A stretch of DNA of 64,000 bases from Algoriphagus marincola DSM 16067 (GCF_000429405.1 NZ_AUBU01000002.1:496001-560000), one strand, 5' to 3'; positions 42,943-53,008 are shown, counted from the stretch's first letter. Made by a program: numbers and translations. Notes: a model not told the origin generated them from the letters alone.

Positions 42943-45062
42943 TCACTTCTCATGATTTTCTCAAGAATTTTAATAGCCGCTTCAGAAAGTACTGTGCCAG
43001 GGCCAAATACAGCAGCCACACCTTGTTGGTAAAGAAAGTCATAGTCTTTCGGAGGAATAACTCCACCTGCTACCACCATGATATCTTCTCGACCAAGCTT
43101 GGCTAGTTCCTGAATCAATTGTGGAATGAGTGTCTTATGCCCAGCTGCCAAAGAGGAAGCGCCGACAATATGGACATCATTTTCAACTGCCTGCATGGCA
43201 ACTTCCTCTGGAGTCTGGAAGAGTGGTCCGATATCCACATCAAAACCCATATCGGCGAAGCCTGTTGCAATTACCTTGGCACCTCGATCATGTCCATCCT
43301 GACCCATTTTTGCGACCAGAATCCGGGGTCTTCTTCCCTCCAGTTTTTCAAACTCGTCAGAAAGGGAAAGTGCCTTTTTAAATGAATCCTGATTTTTTAC
43401 TTCACTTGCATACACGCCGGTCACGGATTTAGTTTGTGCTTGATGCCTTCCAAAAACTTTTTCCATGGCATCAGAAATCTCTCCAAGGGTAGCTCGGTTC
43501 CTGGCTGCATCTACTGCTAAAGCTAATAAATTTCCAGATTTGCTTTGAGCGGCTTCCGTGATTCGATCTAGGGATTCTTTGACCTTAGCTTCATTTCTGG
43601 ATGACTTGACTTGTTCCAGTCTTTTGATTTGCGATTCGCGTACAGCTTGATTATCCACTTCAAGAAGCTCAATCGTAGACGCTTCATCGATCTGATAGCG
43701 ATTTACTCCGACAATGATATCCTGACCACTGTCGATTCGTGCTTGTTTTTTGGCAGCAGCCTCTTCGATTCGAAGCTTAGGTACTCCCGCCTCGATCGCT
43801 TTAGCCATTCCTCCCAATGACTCTACCTCCTCAATTAGTTTCCAAGCTTTATCCACCAATTGATCTGTCAAGTACTCCACATACAAAGAACCTCCCCAAG
43901 GGTCTACCACATCGGTGATACCTGTTTCCTCCTGAAGAATAAGCTGTGTATTCCGTGCAATTCTAGCAGAGAAATCGGTCGGCAATGCAATCGCCTCATC
44001 CAAAGAGTTGGTGTGAAGTGACTGTGTATGGCCCATGGCAGCACCTAATGCCTCAATCGCTGTCCGGGTGATGTTATTGTAGGGATCCTGCTCAGTGAGC
44101 GACCATCCTGAGGTTTGGCAGTGGGTCCGGAGAGCCATGGACTTGGAATTTTTGGGATTAAATTGCTTGACGATTTTAGCCCAAAGCAATCTTCCGGCAC
44201 GCATTTTCGCGATTTCCATAAAGTAATTCATCCCGATGGCCCAAAAGAAGGAAAGCCTCGGAGCGAATTCGTCAATATCCAGACCAGCTTTAATTCCCGT
44301 TCGAAGGTATTCCAAACCATCTGCCAAGGTATAGGCCAACTCCAAATCAGCCGTAGCACCAGCTTCTTGCATGTGATAGCCAGATATGGAAATAGAGTTA
44401 AATCGAGGCATGTATTTCGATGTGTATTCGAAAATATCAGCGATCAACTGCATGCTTGGCACCGGTGGATAGATGTAGGTGTTGCGAACCATAAACTCCT
44501 TCAAAATATCATTTTGTATGGTTCCACTCAGTTTTTCCGGACTTACTCCCTGTTCTTCAGCTGCCACAATGTAAAATGCCAAGATCGGGATGACTGCCCC
44601 ATTCATGGTCATAGAAACGGACATTTGATCCAAAGGAATCTGATCAAAAAGAAGCTTCATGTCTTCCACTGTGTCGATGGCAACTCCAGCTTTTCCCACA
44701 TCTCCGACTACCCGGGGATGGTCAGAGTCATAGCCTCTGTGGGTTGGTAAATCGAAGGCTACCGAAAGCCCTTTCTGACCTGCTGCTAAATTTCTCCGGT
44801 AAAATGCATTGGATTCTTCCGCAGTAGAAAATCCGGCATATTGCCGGATAGTCCAGGGTCTCATCACATACATGGAAGCATAGGGGCCTCTTAGGTATGG
44901 TGGGATTCCAGCCGAAAACTTAAGATGGTCGAGTTTTTTGATAGACTCAGGATCAAAAAATGGAGGAACCTCAATTTGCTCGGGTGCCTTCCATCGAGCA
45001 TCCGATTGGCTTGTCGTGGTTGATCGCTTATTTATATTCCAGTCAGAAAAGTCAGGTCTCAT
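42939..45062 (-). CDS. mutB: Methylmalonyl-CoA mutase large (catalytic) subunit
   Basis: 707 residues, full length. The N-terminal TIM barrel binds the CoA ester ([48 protein letters not shown] as landmarks). The C-terminal cobalamin domain has the base-off motif DGHDRG with His591, and the downstream SSLAAGHK and [12 protein letters not shown] segments. It interconverts succinyl-CoA and (R)-methylmalonyl-CoA with adenosylcobalamin, for propionate breakdown or synthesis. It overlaps the small subunit gene by 4 bases. MeaB is at 23406 and B12 uptake genes at 24.5-30.9 kb. Confidence 0.97.
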   Translation of the reverse strand: MRPDFSDWNINKRSTTTSQSDARWKAPEQIEVPPFFDPESIKKLDHLKFSAGIPPYLRGPYASMYVMRPWTIRQYAGFSTAEESNAFYRRNLAAGQKGLSVAFDLPTHRGYDSDHPRVVGDVGKAGVAIDTVEDMKLLFDQIPLDQMSVSMTMNGAVIPILAFYIVAAEEQGVSPEKLSGTIQNDILKEFMVRNTYIYPPVPSMQLIADIFEYTSKYMPRFNSISISGYHMQEAGATADLELAYTLADGLEYLRTGIKAGLDIDEFAPRLSFFWAIGMNYFMEIAKMRAGRLLWAKIVKQFNPKNSKSMALRTHCQTSGWSLTEQDPYNNITRTAIEALGAAMGHTQSLHTNSLDEAIALPTDFSARIARNTQLILQEETGITDVVDPWGGSLYVEYLTDQLVDKAWKLIEEVESLGGMAKAIEAGVPKLRIEEAAAKKQARIDSGQDIIVGVNRYQIDEASTIELLEVDNQAVRESQIKRLEQVKSSRNEAKVKESLDRITEAAQSKSGNLLALAVDAARNRATLGEISDAMEKVFGRHQAQTKSVTGVYASEVKNQDSFKKALSLSDEFEKLEGRRPRILVAKMGQDGHDRGAKVIATGFADMGFDVDIGPLFQTPEEVAMQAVENDVHIVGASSLAAGHKTLIPQLIQELAKLGREDIMVVAGGVIPPKDYDFLYQQGVAAVFGPGTVLSEAAIKILEKIMRSE

Positions 45063-46459
45063 TTTTTCAGGATTTCTTGTTCGATCAGGTATGTTTCTCT
45101 GCTTGGCTGTAGTTCGTAGCCACTTTCTTGGATAGCCTGGAAAGCCGAATTATTAATCAATTTTCCACTTGCTTGGTAGCGATTTACCCCCACTTTGCTT
45201 CGTTGATTTTCCTTTACTTTTTCTTGAGCTGCTAACCTTTCCGATTTGACTCTTTGATGAAGTGACTTTGCCTGAAATTTAGAAAGCCAGCCGCCTTCTT
45301 TTTCCAGTTTGGAAATTGCAGCTTGAATAAGCTCGATAAATTCCTTCTGAAGGCTTTCCAGATAAAAGCTGCCTGCCATAGGATCCATAACCTTATCTAA
45401 ATAACTCTCTTCTTTCAGGACAGAAGAGACATTCCGTGCAATTCTCGAATTAAGTGCATCTGATTCATTACTATCCCATTTTCGGACCCAAAGAACATTA
45501 CAGCCACCTAAAATTCCAGCTAGACCCTCATAGGTCTGCCGGATGAAATTATTGTTTTTATCAATAAGTGACTTGGTCCAAAGACTGCTTGATGCAATGA
45601 CCTGAATCTGTTCAATTCCCAAATTCACATCAAATTTTTTCGCCAATTCTGAAGTCAAAATCCGAATCGCCTTTAACTTGACCATTTCTGGGAAATGAGA
45701 CTCTCCAACTGCTGTGTGAATGCATATTTTACTAAACCACTCTTGCAATTCTACGCCTTGCGTTTTTAGTCCGGAAGCTGTCTCAATGATTTCTCCTAGG
45801 CCATATTCAACTTCGGTCAGGCCTGTAGCACCTGCATTTGCATATCTCGCAAAATCAAAGGTCATGGGCGAAAAATTGGGGTATGGCTTTGTCTTCTCAG
45901 TTAAAGAATGAGCATCTTTCAAAGCCTTTGTCCAGTCTCTTTCTTCCTCAAATAAGCTGCCTGTGGGCGACCAAAGAATCGCTCCGCGAAGGTTTTCTTT
46001 GTTAAGCGCTTCTTTTTCTATAAAATTCAAAAAGGAGATGGCTCCGAGGATTCCGTCTTTTGACTGAATGAAAAGGGAAATATATTCCAGAAGAACTCCT
46101 TTCAGCAAAATCGGCCAATTTGTGGATTCTTCGGAATGGATGATCAAAGCATCGGCCCCATTTTGGAGATGATTTAGTATGCTTTGGTTAGCTTCTTTTG
46201 GCGATTGAGCAGTGATTTCTACTGCATTTGACCAAATCCGTGGTCCCAAAACTGAAAGTTCTGGTTCGGGATGAAATCTCAACTGGGTAGCTAATCCTTG
46301 TGAGTCGTAAGAATCATAATATGGTGACTGCTTAATAATCGACCAAATTTTGCTTTCTAATGTTTCTTCAAAGTTTTTTCCTTTCAAGTCTTTTTCAATC
46401 TGCTTTCTCCAATCAGATTTGCTTGTAGGTTGAAAAGGAAAAAAATCTGGATTTGTCAT
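45059..46459 (-). CDS. mutA: Methylmalonyl-CoA mutase small subunit, lacking the cobalamin domain
   Basis: 466 residues from the ATG at 46459; the frame is open 23 codons further upstream, but that would run through the promoter. Barrel-domain landmarks: [30 protein letters not shown] (about 210), [29 protein letters not shown] (landmark near 290) and [15 protein letters not shown] (about 365). It ends at about the point where a typical ~600-residue small subunit would go on into its degenerate cobalamin domain, so that domain is missing. The subunit is structural, so this need not impair activity. First gene of a five-gene overlapping operon. Confidence 0.9.
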   Translation of the reverse strand: MTNPDFFPFQPTSKSDWRKQIEKDLKGKNFEETLESKIWSIIKQSPYYDSYDSQGLATQLRFHPEPELSVLGPRIWSNAVEITAQSPKEANQSILNHLQNGADALIIHSEESTNWPILLKGVLLEYISLFIQSKDGILGAISFLNFIEKEALNKENLRGAILWSPTGSLFEEERDWTKALKDAHSLTEKTKPYPNFSPMTFDFARYANAGATGLTEVEYGLGEIIETASGLKTQGVELQEWFSKICIHTAVGESHFPEMVKLKAIRILTSELAKKFDVNLGIEQIQVIASSSLWTKSLIDKNNNFIRQTYEGLAGILGGCNVLWVRKWDSNESDALNSRIARNVSSVLKEESYLDKVMDPMAGSFYLESLQKEFIELIQAAISKLEKEGGWLSKFQAKSLHQRVKSERLAAQEKVKENQRSKVGVNRYQASGKLINNSAFQAIQESGYELQPSRETYLIEQEILKK

Positions 46460-46495
46460 ATTTGGGTATCTGGTTAAATCGATAAGACTTCTTTT

Positions 46496-46528
46496 CAAAA
46501 TTAAGGAATCGAATGAGATTCCTTGCAA
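46496..46528 (-). promoter_or_regulatory. Promoter and candidate operator of the mutase operon
   Basis: On the minus strand a -33 TTG (46528-46526) and a -7 TAATTTTG (46503-46496) are 22 bases apart. Between them lies a perfect 8-bp inverted repeat, AAGGAATC / GATTCCTT (46503-46524), so a dimeric regulator bound there would block RNA polymerase. Transcription would start about 30 bases before the mutA ATG. Confidence 0.6.
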
Positions 46529-46767
46529 GGATAAGCTTTCTTAAAACCTTTAGGTAGCTATAATTCATTCAATGTAGGAGAGCAATAGCTTTAGTTTTCA
46601 GTTTAAAGAATTATTCTTGAATTGATGCAGGTATTCTTAGTAATTGGGGAAAGCAAAAAAAATCACTTTTTCAAGAGCTTATACATTTTTTATTTATATG
46701 ATTTTTCTTCAATTTTGACCTCCTTGTCAAAGCCTGACCGGTTACCAATTTTCAGAAATCTTCTCAA
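46529..46767. other. AT-rich intergenic region between mutA and dnaA
   Basis: With the mutA promoter it forms a 308-base gap. Apart from AT-rich runs upstream of dnaA, no convincing DnaA-box cluster, promoter or hairpin was found; a single TTATACATT is too weak to call. Confidence 0.5.
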
Positions 46768-48198
46768 ATGAGTTCAGAAGCTAGCGCAGTTTGGAATGAG
46801 TGTTTACGTGTGATTGAACAGCACGTTAGCGAGCAGAGCTTTTCTACTTGGTTTAAGCCTATCAACCCGGTTAAGCTTGAGGGTACCTCCTTGACTATTC
46901 AGGTGCCAAGCCAATTTTTTTATGAGTGGCTAGAAGACAATTACATTCAGGAGCTTAAGCTTGCGATTAAGACCATTCTAGGACAAGGTGGTCGTCTAGA
47001 GTATGCTGTGGTCGTGGACCGAGGCAACTCTTCCAATCAACCTTACATGGTCTCTTATCCCCAAGGAAATCATGGGGCTAAAAAAGTCCCTGTAGGACCG
47101 AATGGAAAAGATGAATCTCAAAGAAGTCCATTCCAGATGGATAGTTTGGGCGATGAGATGCTTACCCAAAGTAACTTGAATCCGACTTACACCTTCAGTA
47201 CTTATATTGAGGGGGACTGTAATCGTTTGGCGAGGTCGGCTGGCTTTGCTGTTGCTACCAAGCCCGGGATTACCTCTTTCAACCCGTTGATGGTGTATGG
47301 GGGAGTTGGTCTCGGAAAAACTCATTTGGTGCAAGCCATAGGGAATGAGATTAAAAATGGTCCTGAGGATAAGTTCGTGCTTTATGTGTCTTCAGAGAAG
47401 TTTGTGAACCAATTCATGGACTCTATCAAGGATGGTAATGTCAAAAGCTTCACCAATTTTTATATGCAGGTGGATGTTTTGATTATCGATGATATCCAGT
47501 TCTTGGCAGGAAAGGATAGAACGCAAGAGATGTTTTTCCACATTTTCAATCACTTGCATCAGAGTAAAAAGCAAATCATCATGACCTCAGACTGTCCCCC
47601 AAGGGATCTGAAAGGTCTGGAAGAGCGTCTTCTTTCCCGATTCAAATGGGGCTTGACAGCTGATTTGCAAATGCCTGATTTTGAGACGAGGGTTGCGATT
47701 ATCAGAAGGAAAATGCAGTCGGAAGGGATTTTTATTCCTGATGATGTGGTGGAATATTTGGCTTACACGGTGGATACCAATGTAAGAGAGCTGGAAGGAA
47801 TACTGATTTCACTGATTGCACATGCTTCGTTGAATCGCGTAGATATTGACCTGCAGTTGGCGAAGACGGTGATGAAAAATATCATCAAAGACATCGAAAC
47901 TGAGGTTGGTATTGATTTCATTCAGAAAACGGTTTCCGAATATTTTGGAATTGCTTTGGATGATCTGAAAGCAAAAACAAGGAAAAAGGAAATTGTAATT
48001 GCGAGGCAAGTGGCTATGTATTTTTCTAAAGAGTTCACCAATCACTCATTGAAATCCATCGGCTATCACTTTGGAGGTCGGGATCATTCGACGGTGATTC
48101 ATGCCCTTACAACCGTTAATGACATGATTGATACGGACAATCAGTTCAAAAACTCCATAAACGAGCTGAAGAAGAAGTTTAAAATGAGATCTTACTAA
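46768..48198 (+). CDS. dnaA: Chromosomal replication initiator DnaA
   Basis: 476 residues. Domain I (about 1-85, WFKPINPVKLEG), a linker, the AAA+ domain with Walker A GGVGLGKT (178-185), Walker B VLIIDDIQFLAG (about 233) and sensor region, and the C-terminal DNA-binding helix-turn-helix with the DnaA signature GRDHSTVIHAL (about 440-450). DnaA opens the replication origin in the ATP form. dnaN and recF are not adjacent, and oriC could not be identified around the gene. Confidence 0.98.
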   Translation: MSSEASAVWNECLRVIEQHVSEQSFSTWFKPINPVKLEGTSLTIQVPSQFFYEWLEDNYIQELKLAIKTILGQGGRLEYAVVVDRGNSSNQPYMVSYPQGNHGAKKVPVGPNGKDESQRSPFQMDSLGDEMLTQSNLNPTYTFSTYIEGDCNRLARSAGFAVATKPGITSFNPLMVYGGVGLGKTHLVQAIGNEIKNGPEDKFVLYVSSEKFVNQFMDSIKDGNVKSFTNFYMQVDVLIIDDIQFLAGKDRTQEMFFHIFNHLHQSKKQIIMTSDCPPRDLKGLEERLLSRFKWGLTADLQMPDFETRVAIIRRKMQSEGIFIPDDVVEYLAYTVDTNVRELEGILISLIAHASLNRVDIDLQLAKTVMKNIIKDIETEVGIDFIQKTVSEYFGIALDDLKAKTRKKEIVIARQVAMYFSKEFTNHSLKSIGYHFGGRDHSTVIHALTTVNDMIDTDNQFKNSINELKKKFKMRSY

Positions 48199-48202
48199 CC
48201 TC

Positions 48203-48616
48203 TCAAGCTAGTATTTTATCCATCGTATCTTCAAACCTATCCAATAGTCGGGTATATTTCTTGACAATATTTTCGAAAAATTCAGGCTGCTTGTCTAATT
48301 CGTAAATAGGATTGTATTGAATCCTGTCTATGACCATATCAAGCCAGGCTTTGCCATCATCAATCAGATCTGCATGAAATGCCTCAACCGTCAGATCTCG
48401 GGAACCTGTAAAAGGGCCTTTTCCGCATCTTTTTAGATAAGATTTTATGACTTTCAAAGCCAATTCATGCGCCACTTCAAAATTGGCAATCAGTTCCCTT
48501 TTCCGAGATTCAGATAACTCTCTCAATCGCGCTTGCTTGACAAAAATCTGTAAATCTTCCAAAGCTATTTTGAATTCATGAAAGCAGTCCTCACAGGATG
48601 GCGGCATGGATTTCAT
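48203..48616 (-). CDS. HI0074-type nucleotidyltransferase substrate-binding (HEPN-fold) protein, orphan
   Basis: 137 residues, all helical. FEVAHELALKVIKSYLK (about 46-62), VEAFHADLIDDGKAWLDMVIDR (about 77-98) and the C-terminal KKYTRLLDRFEDTMDKIL match the HI0074 family, the HEPN partner of MNT nucleotidyltransferases in toxin-antitoxin pairs. The typical DRNxxSH motif reads DRIQYNP here: Arg98 is kept, but Asn99 is Ile and His103 is Pro, so RNase activity is unlikely. No MNT gene lies next to it. The N-terminus has a CEDC pair. It converges on dnaA with 4 bases between stops. Confidence 0.72.
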   Translation of the reverse strand: MKSMPPSCEDCFHEFKIALEDLQIFVKQARLRELSESRKRELIANFEVAHELALKVIKSYLKRCGKGPFTGSRDLTVEAFHADLIDDGKAWLDMVIDRIQYNPIYELDKQPEFFENIVKKYTRLLDRFEDTMDKILA

Positions 48617-48705
48617 TGGATTATCGTTTAGGTTTTGGTCTTTTAATTCTTTTCGAAATATTTTCTGAGACCTTATTAAAGCTAAGGATAAATCAACAAG
48701 TCTTC

Positions 48706-48735
48706 AAAAAAAAGAGGACCGAAGCCCTCTTTTTA
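48706..48735 (-). terminator. Intrinsic terminator of the htrA gene
   Basis: On the minus strand AGAGGGC-TTCG-GTCCTCT forms a 7-bp stem with a stable UUCG loop, flanked by A and T tracts. It begins within the stop codon of the protease gene. Confidence 0.9.
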
Positions 48736-50181
48736 TCGTACTGTGTAGCTTTGCATGAACGGTTGGCCATTGGATGCCACCCCCTCTATTAGCAATTTTC
48801 CGCTGTAATCTTCCAAAAATTTACCCACCTTTTCCGGGCTGTTTGCGGGCTCTCTGTTAATCTCTGTGATGACAAAACCATTGCGAAGTCCTAAATCTCT
48901 GAGATAACCTCTTGAAAGAGCCGTAATTTTAATTCCGTAGGAAATACCCAACTTATCCTTTTCAATTGTATTGACCGCTTCGAGCCGGGCACCTAGCAGT
49001 CTTGAGCTGTAGTATTCCCTCTTCAAGACTCCTGTGCCACCTTCCAGATTTTGTAATGTCAAGGTTGTGTTGTTGGCTTTTCCATCTCGGGTGTAGGTAA
49101 CAGGAATTTTATCTCCGGGATAGTGATATGAAAGCGCTTCTTCGAAAGATCCCATCCCCGTGATGACTTGATCGCCGATTCGGGTTATCACGTCATTTCG
49201 CTTCATGCCAGCCTGTTCAGCAGCTCCATTTCGAATGACATGAGTAACAATCACTCCATCGAGGGATTGAATATTCATTTCCTCCGCCAACTCAGGAGTT
49301 ATCTCTACCGCCTCAATTCCGGGAATGGCTTTTTGTACCTCTCCATATTTGATTAGGTCATTGGCTACTTTCATGGCAATGTCCACCGGCACGGCAAATC
49401 CATATCCTGTATAGGAACCCGTTCGGGATAGGATAGCTGTATTGATTCCCACCAGCTCTCCATTTACATTGACGAGTGCTCCGCCTGAATTTCCAGGGTT
49501 GATGGGTGCATCTGTCTGGATAAAGCTTTCCAGAGGAAAGTCACCTCCCAAAATATTGATTTGACGCTCCTTGGCAGAGACAATCCCTGCAGTCACGGTG
49601 GAGGTAAGATTGAAAGGATTGCCGACGGCAATGACCCATTCTCCGATTTGAAGGTCTCGAGAACTTCCTTTTCTAATTGCCGGTAAATTGTCAGCTTCAA
49701 TCTTGAGTACCGCGATATCTGTGTTTTTGTCAGTTCCTACCAGTCTCGCTTGATAGGTTCTTTTCTTATGAATCACCTCAATGGTTTCTGCTCGGTCTAT
49801 CACGTGATTGTTGGTGACAATGTATCCATCATCCGATATGATTACGCCTGAGCCAGTACTTACTTGTTGGGTAGGGCCAGTGCCAAAAAAATAATCAAAC
49901 ATGCTGTATCGGCGGGGATCACTACCAGAGAAGTTTTTGATAAAAACGACTGACTCCGTACTATTTTCAGAAGCAGCTACGAAAGAGATGGGAGGGTTTG
50001 TCGCAAAACTTCTAGGTGTAGATTCTGTATTTGCGGTGTTCAGGACTTCCGAACTCTCTGCCATTGGGCTAGGGGAAGTGTAGGTTTCTTTTTCTGGGGC
50101 GATATCTGCAAGTGTCCAAAATGCGGCTCCAGAAATGCCTGCCAAAAAACCCACTAGGGTAGTTTTGAGTAAATTTTCCAT
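48733..50181 (-). CDS. HtrA/Do-type periplasmic serine protease
   Basis: 482 residues from the ATG at 50181; another in-frame ATG at 50217 would add 12 charged residues, and neither is excluded. N-terminal signal anchor (LLKTTLVGFLAGISGAAFW). Trypsin-like domain with VTNNHVID (catalytic His), TDIAVLKI (Asp) and NPGNSGGAL (Ser232), then two PDZ domains (about 275-370, with DGVIVTHVIRNGAAEQAG, and about 390-480). HtrA proteins degrade or refold misfolded envelope proteins. A second paralogue is at 61930. It is divergent from dxr. Confidence 0.92.
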   Translation of the reverse strand: MENLLKTTLVGFLAGISGAAFWTLADIAPEKETYTSPSPMAESSEVLNTANTESTPRSFATNPPISFVAASENSTESVVFIKNFSGSDPRRYSMFDYFFGTGPTQQVSTGSGVIISDDGYIVTNNHVIDRAETIEVIHKKRTYQARLVGTDKNTDIAVLKIEADNLPAIRKGSSRDLQIGEWVIAVGNPFNLTSTVTAGIVSAKERQINILGGDFPLESFIQTDAPINPGNSGGALVNVNGELVGINTAILSRTGSYTGYGFAVPVDIAMKVANDLIKYGEVQKAIPGIEAVEITPELAEEMNIQSLDGVIVTHVIRNGAAEQAGMKRNDVITRIGDQVITGMGSFEEALSYHYPGDKIPVTYTRDGKANNTTLTLQNLEGGTGVLKREYYSSRLLGARLEAVNTIEKDKLGISYGIKITALSRGYLRDLGLRNGFVITEINREPANSPEKVGKFLEDYSGKLLIEGVASNGQPFMQSYTVR

Positions 50182-50289
50182 ACGCTTTCTTTTCTCAACT
50201 TGACGACCAAAATTCATTTCTGTTGGGCGAATTCACATATTTTAAGCTTGCCTAACTCAAAAACTTTTCCTTTTGGTAAAAACTGACGA

Positions 50290-50325
50290 TTTGTACCTGT
50301 AAATTCTCAGCATCTTGTAATTTTG
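50290..50325 (+). promoter_or_regulatory. Probable promoter of dxr-rseP
   Basis: TTTG (50290-50293) and TAATTTTG (50318-50325) match -33 and -7 elements, with a 24-base spacer that is a little long. The ATG of dxr is 56 bases on. Confidence 0.45.
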
Positions 50326-50381
50326 TCAGCTATTCTAAAAACTTTCCAATTCGGAGTCGGTTTTTTCATCAAATCAAGAAA

Positions 50382-51548
50382 ATGAGCGAAGTAAAGCGCG
50401 TAGCCATCCTAGGGAGTACGGGTAGCATCGGTACACAAACCTTGGATGTGATCCGTCAGCATCCTGAAAACTTCCAAGTCGAAGTACTCACGGCCCAAAA
50501 TAATTGTGACTTGCTGATCAAGCAGGCGCTAGAATTCCAGCCAAATGCGGTAGTGATCACCAATGAATCCAAGTATCAAGTGGTGCGAGACGCCCTTATT
50601 CCACATGATATCAAAGTTTTTGCTGGGCCGAAAGCCCTTGCTCAGGTGGTGGAAATGGAAACCATCGATGTGGTTTTGACAGCCTTGGTGGGTTATGCCG
50701 GATTGATTCCCACAGTTCATGCGATCAAAGCAGGGAAGCAAATTGCGCTAGCCAACAAAGAAACCTTGGTGGTAGCCGGAGAGATTATTACCCAATTGGC
50801 CAAAGAGCATGCGGTTAACATTTATCCAGTCGATTCGGAACACTCAGCAATTTTTCAGTGCTTGGTAGGAGAGTGGCACAATCCGATTGAGAAGATTATC
50901 CTAACTGCCTCAGGTGGCCCATTCCGTGGCAAAGACAGAGAGTTTTTGGCAAGCGTAACCAAGGAGCAGGCGCTGAAACATCCGAATTGGAATATGGGTG
51001 CGAAAATTACTATCGATTCGGCCTCATTGATGAATAAAGGCTTGGAGGTCATCGAGGCAAAATGGCTTTTTGGATTGACTCCCGAGCAAATCGATGTAGT
51101 TGTTCATCCTCAAAGTATAATTCATTCCTTGGTGCAGTTTGAAGATGGCTCGATCAAAGCACAACTCGGACTTCCGGATATGCGTATCCCCATTCAGTTT
51201 GCGATGAGCTATCCGGATCGATTGAAAAGCGATTTCGAACGATTTGATTTCTTAAACTATCCAAATTTGACTTTTGAAAAGCCGGATTTGAAAACTTTTA
51301 GGAACCTTCAATTGGCCTTTGACGCTTTGCATAAGGGTGGAAATGCTGCCTGCCTTCTCAATGCTTCCAACGAAGTAGCTGTCGAGGCATTCCTAAAAGA
51401 TGAGATTGGTTTCCTCCAAATGTCTGATTTGATCGAGGATGCCATGAATCGGGTTGATTTTATCAGCCACCCAAGCCTATCAGACTATGTGTCGAGTGAC
51501 GAAGAAGTCCGGGCTATTTCTTATGAATTAATTAAAAAGTATAAATAA
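50382..51548 (+). CDS. dxr: 1-deoxy-D-xylulose-5-phosphate reductoisomerase
   Basis: 388 residues, standard length. NADPH motif LGSTGSIGTQTLDVI (about 10-24), ANKETLVVAGE (about 125), the catalytic acidic site YPVDSEHSAIFQ (about 148-159), ASGGPFRG (about 182) and DSASLMNKGLEVIEA (about 212). It catalyses the second step of the MEP isoprenoid pathway, giving 2-C-methyl-D-erythritol 4-phosphate. Its stop shares a base with the start of rseP, so the two are translationally coupled. Confidence 0.98.
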   Translation: MSEVKRVAILGSTGSIGTQTLDVIRQHPENFQVEVLTAQNNCDLLIKQALEFQPNAVVITNESKYQVVRDALIPHDIKVFAGPKALAQVVEMETIDVVLTALVGYAGLIPTVHAIKAGKQIALANKETLVVAGEIITQLAKEHAVNIYPVDSEHSAIFQCLVGEWHNPIEKIILTASGGPFRGKDREFLASVTKEQALKHPNWNMGAKITIDSASLMNKGLEVIEAKWLFGLTPEQIDVVVHPQSIIHSLVQFEDGSIKAQLGLPDMRIPIQFAMSYPDRLKSDFERFDFLNYPNLTFEKPDLKTFRNLQLAFDALHKGGNAACLLNASNEVAVEAFLKDEIGFLQMSDLIEDAMNRVDFISHPSLSDYVSSDEEVRAISYELIKKYK

Positions 51549-52867
51549 TGGATACATTGATTATGGTGGGCCAGCTCTTATTGGGATTATCAATCCTGGT
51601 AGGCTTGCACGAGTTGGGTCACTTATTGACTGCCAAAATGTTTGGCATGCGGGTAGAAAAATTTTCGATTGGTTTTCCTCCTAAAATTGCGGGATTTCAG
51701 TGGGGAGAGACAGAGTATTCCATTGGAGCCATTCCTTTAGGGGGCTTTGTGAAAATATCCGGTATGGTGGATGAGTCCATGGATACAGAGCAACTTTCTA
51801 CTGAACCTCAGCCTTGGGAGTTTCGATCTAAGCCAGCCTGGCAAAGACTGATCGTAATGCTAGGAGGAATTATAGTCAATGTGATTACAGGTATAATCAT
51901 TTTTGTGATCCTGGTTTACAATAACGGAGAGACCTATTTTTCCAGGGATCAGATTATCGAAAACGGAATTGTTGCATATGAATACGGTGAATCCATAGGT
52001 TTTCAGACCGGAGACAAAATCTTAGATGTAAACGGTCAACCTTACCAAAGCCTAAATGAACTGAGCAGCGGCAGTGTACTCCTTTCAGAAAATGGATACT
52101 ACACGGTAGATCGTAATGGGGAGCAGGTCAAAATCGAAATTCCGAGAGGTTTTATCAATTCATTCAATTCCGAAGAAGCTTTCGCTAAGTTTGTTTCCAT
52201 CCGCTTTCCTTTTGAGATTTTGGATGTGGCACCCGGAGAGGCTGCTGAGACAGCAGGACTGGAAGAAGGGGATAAGATTTTAGCTGTCAATGGTCAGCAG
52301 GTTTATTATTTTGATGAATTGCAGTCAGCCCTAGCTGACTTAAAAACCCAAGAAGCGCAACTTTTAATTGAATCCGATGGAGTAAGAGACACTGTGTCAG
52401 TTCCGGTATCAGCTGAAGGAACGATCGGAATTGCAGCCAATCCCTTGATTGAGCCTGTGAAGCGAAAATTTGGTTTCGCTGAAGCTTTGAGTAAAGGAAC
52501 GGAGCGAGCATTTGGAGTTGTGATCATCAACGCCAAGGCTTTGGGTAAGATGTTTACTGGTGAGGTCTCTGCGAAGAATGTAAGTGGTCCTATCGGAATG
52601 GCTAAAATCTATGGCAATTCTTGGGATTGGGGTAAATTTTGGAGTATCACTGGCTTGATTTCCATGATCTTGGCCTTTATGAACTTATTGCCGATTCCGG
52701 CCTTGGATGGAGGACACGTGATGTTCCTGTTGTATGAGATGGTGTCCGGAAGAGCTCCTTCTGATAAATTCCTGGAAAATGCTCAAAAGGTAGGGATGGT
52801 AATCCTTTTGGTTTTGATGGTTTTCGCAATAGGAAATGATATTTTGAAAATATTTACAGGAGGTTGA
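51548..52867 (+). CDS. rseP: RIP metalloprotease RseP (site-2 protease)
   Basis: 439 residues. Zinc-binding HELGH at 21-25 within the first membrane helix, FGMRVEKFSIGFPPKI, two PDZ-like modules between the membrane helices (one with AAETAGLEEGDKILAVNGQ near 230), and the second zinc-site motif NLLPIPALDGGHV (about 379-391). It cleaves membrane-embedded substrates such as anti-sigma factors after a first cut by another protease. The gene pair dxr-rseP is common in Bacteroidetes. A terminator follows 94 bases later. Confidence 0.96.
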   Translation: MDTLIMVGQLLLGLSILVGLHELGHLLTAKMFGMRVEKFSIGFPPKIAGFQWGETEYSIGAIPLGGFVKISGMVDESMDTEQLSTEPQPWEFRSKPAWQRLIVMLGGIIVNVITGIIIFVILVYNNGETYFSRDQIIENGIVAYEYGESIGFQTGDKILDVNGQPYQSLNELSSGSVLLSENGYYTVDRNGEQVKIEIPRGFINSFNSEEAFAKFVSIRFPFEILDVAPGEAAETAGLEEGDKILAVNGQQVYYFDELQSALADLKTQEAQLLIESDGVRDTVSVPVSAEGTIGIAANPLIEPVKRKFGFAEALSKGTERAFGVVIINAKALGKMFTGEVSAKNVSGPIGMAKIYGNSWDWGKFWSITGLISMILAFMNLLPIPALDGGHVMFLLYEMVSGRAPSDKFLENAQKVGMVILLVLMVFAIGNDILKIFTGG

Positions 52868-52960
52868 TAGCCTCAAGAATTTACTTTTAGGTGGTGGGTT
52901 TCTTTTTCTAAGCTGCCAATCTGACCCGAATAAGCTTTGGCACAGCCATTGAACTTTATG

Positions 52961-52993
52961 GAAGAACCTTTGTAGATTGAAGGTTCTTCTTTT
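52961..52993 (+). terminator. Intrinsic terminator between rseP and lon
   Basis: GAAGAACCTT and AAGGTTCTTC form a 10-bp stem with a 9-nt loop, followed by TTTT. It separates lon from the dxr-rseP unit. Confidence 0.85.
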
Positions 52994-53008
52994 ATTTAAG
53001 CCAAAACG

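Noticed and set aside
44115..44750. Long open frame (211 codons) opposite the mutase large subunit gene
   Set aside because: It lies wholly antisense to a well-supported gene, has no recognisable domain and is explained by codon bias on the other strand.
46529..46767. Replication origin next to dnaA
   Set aside because: Only isolated, poorly matching DnaA-box-like strings (such as TTATACATT) were seen, with no cluster; a single TGTGGAAAA near 3504 is likewise not meaningful.
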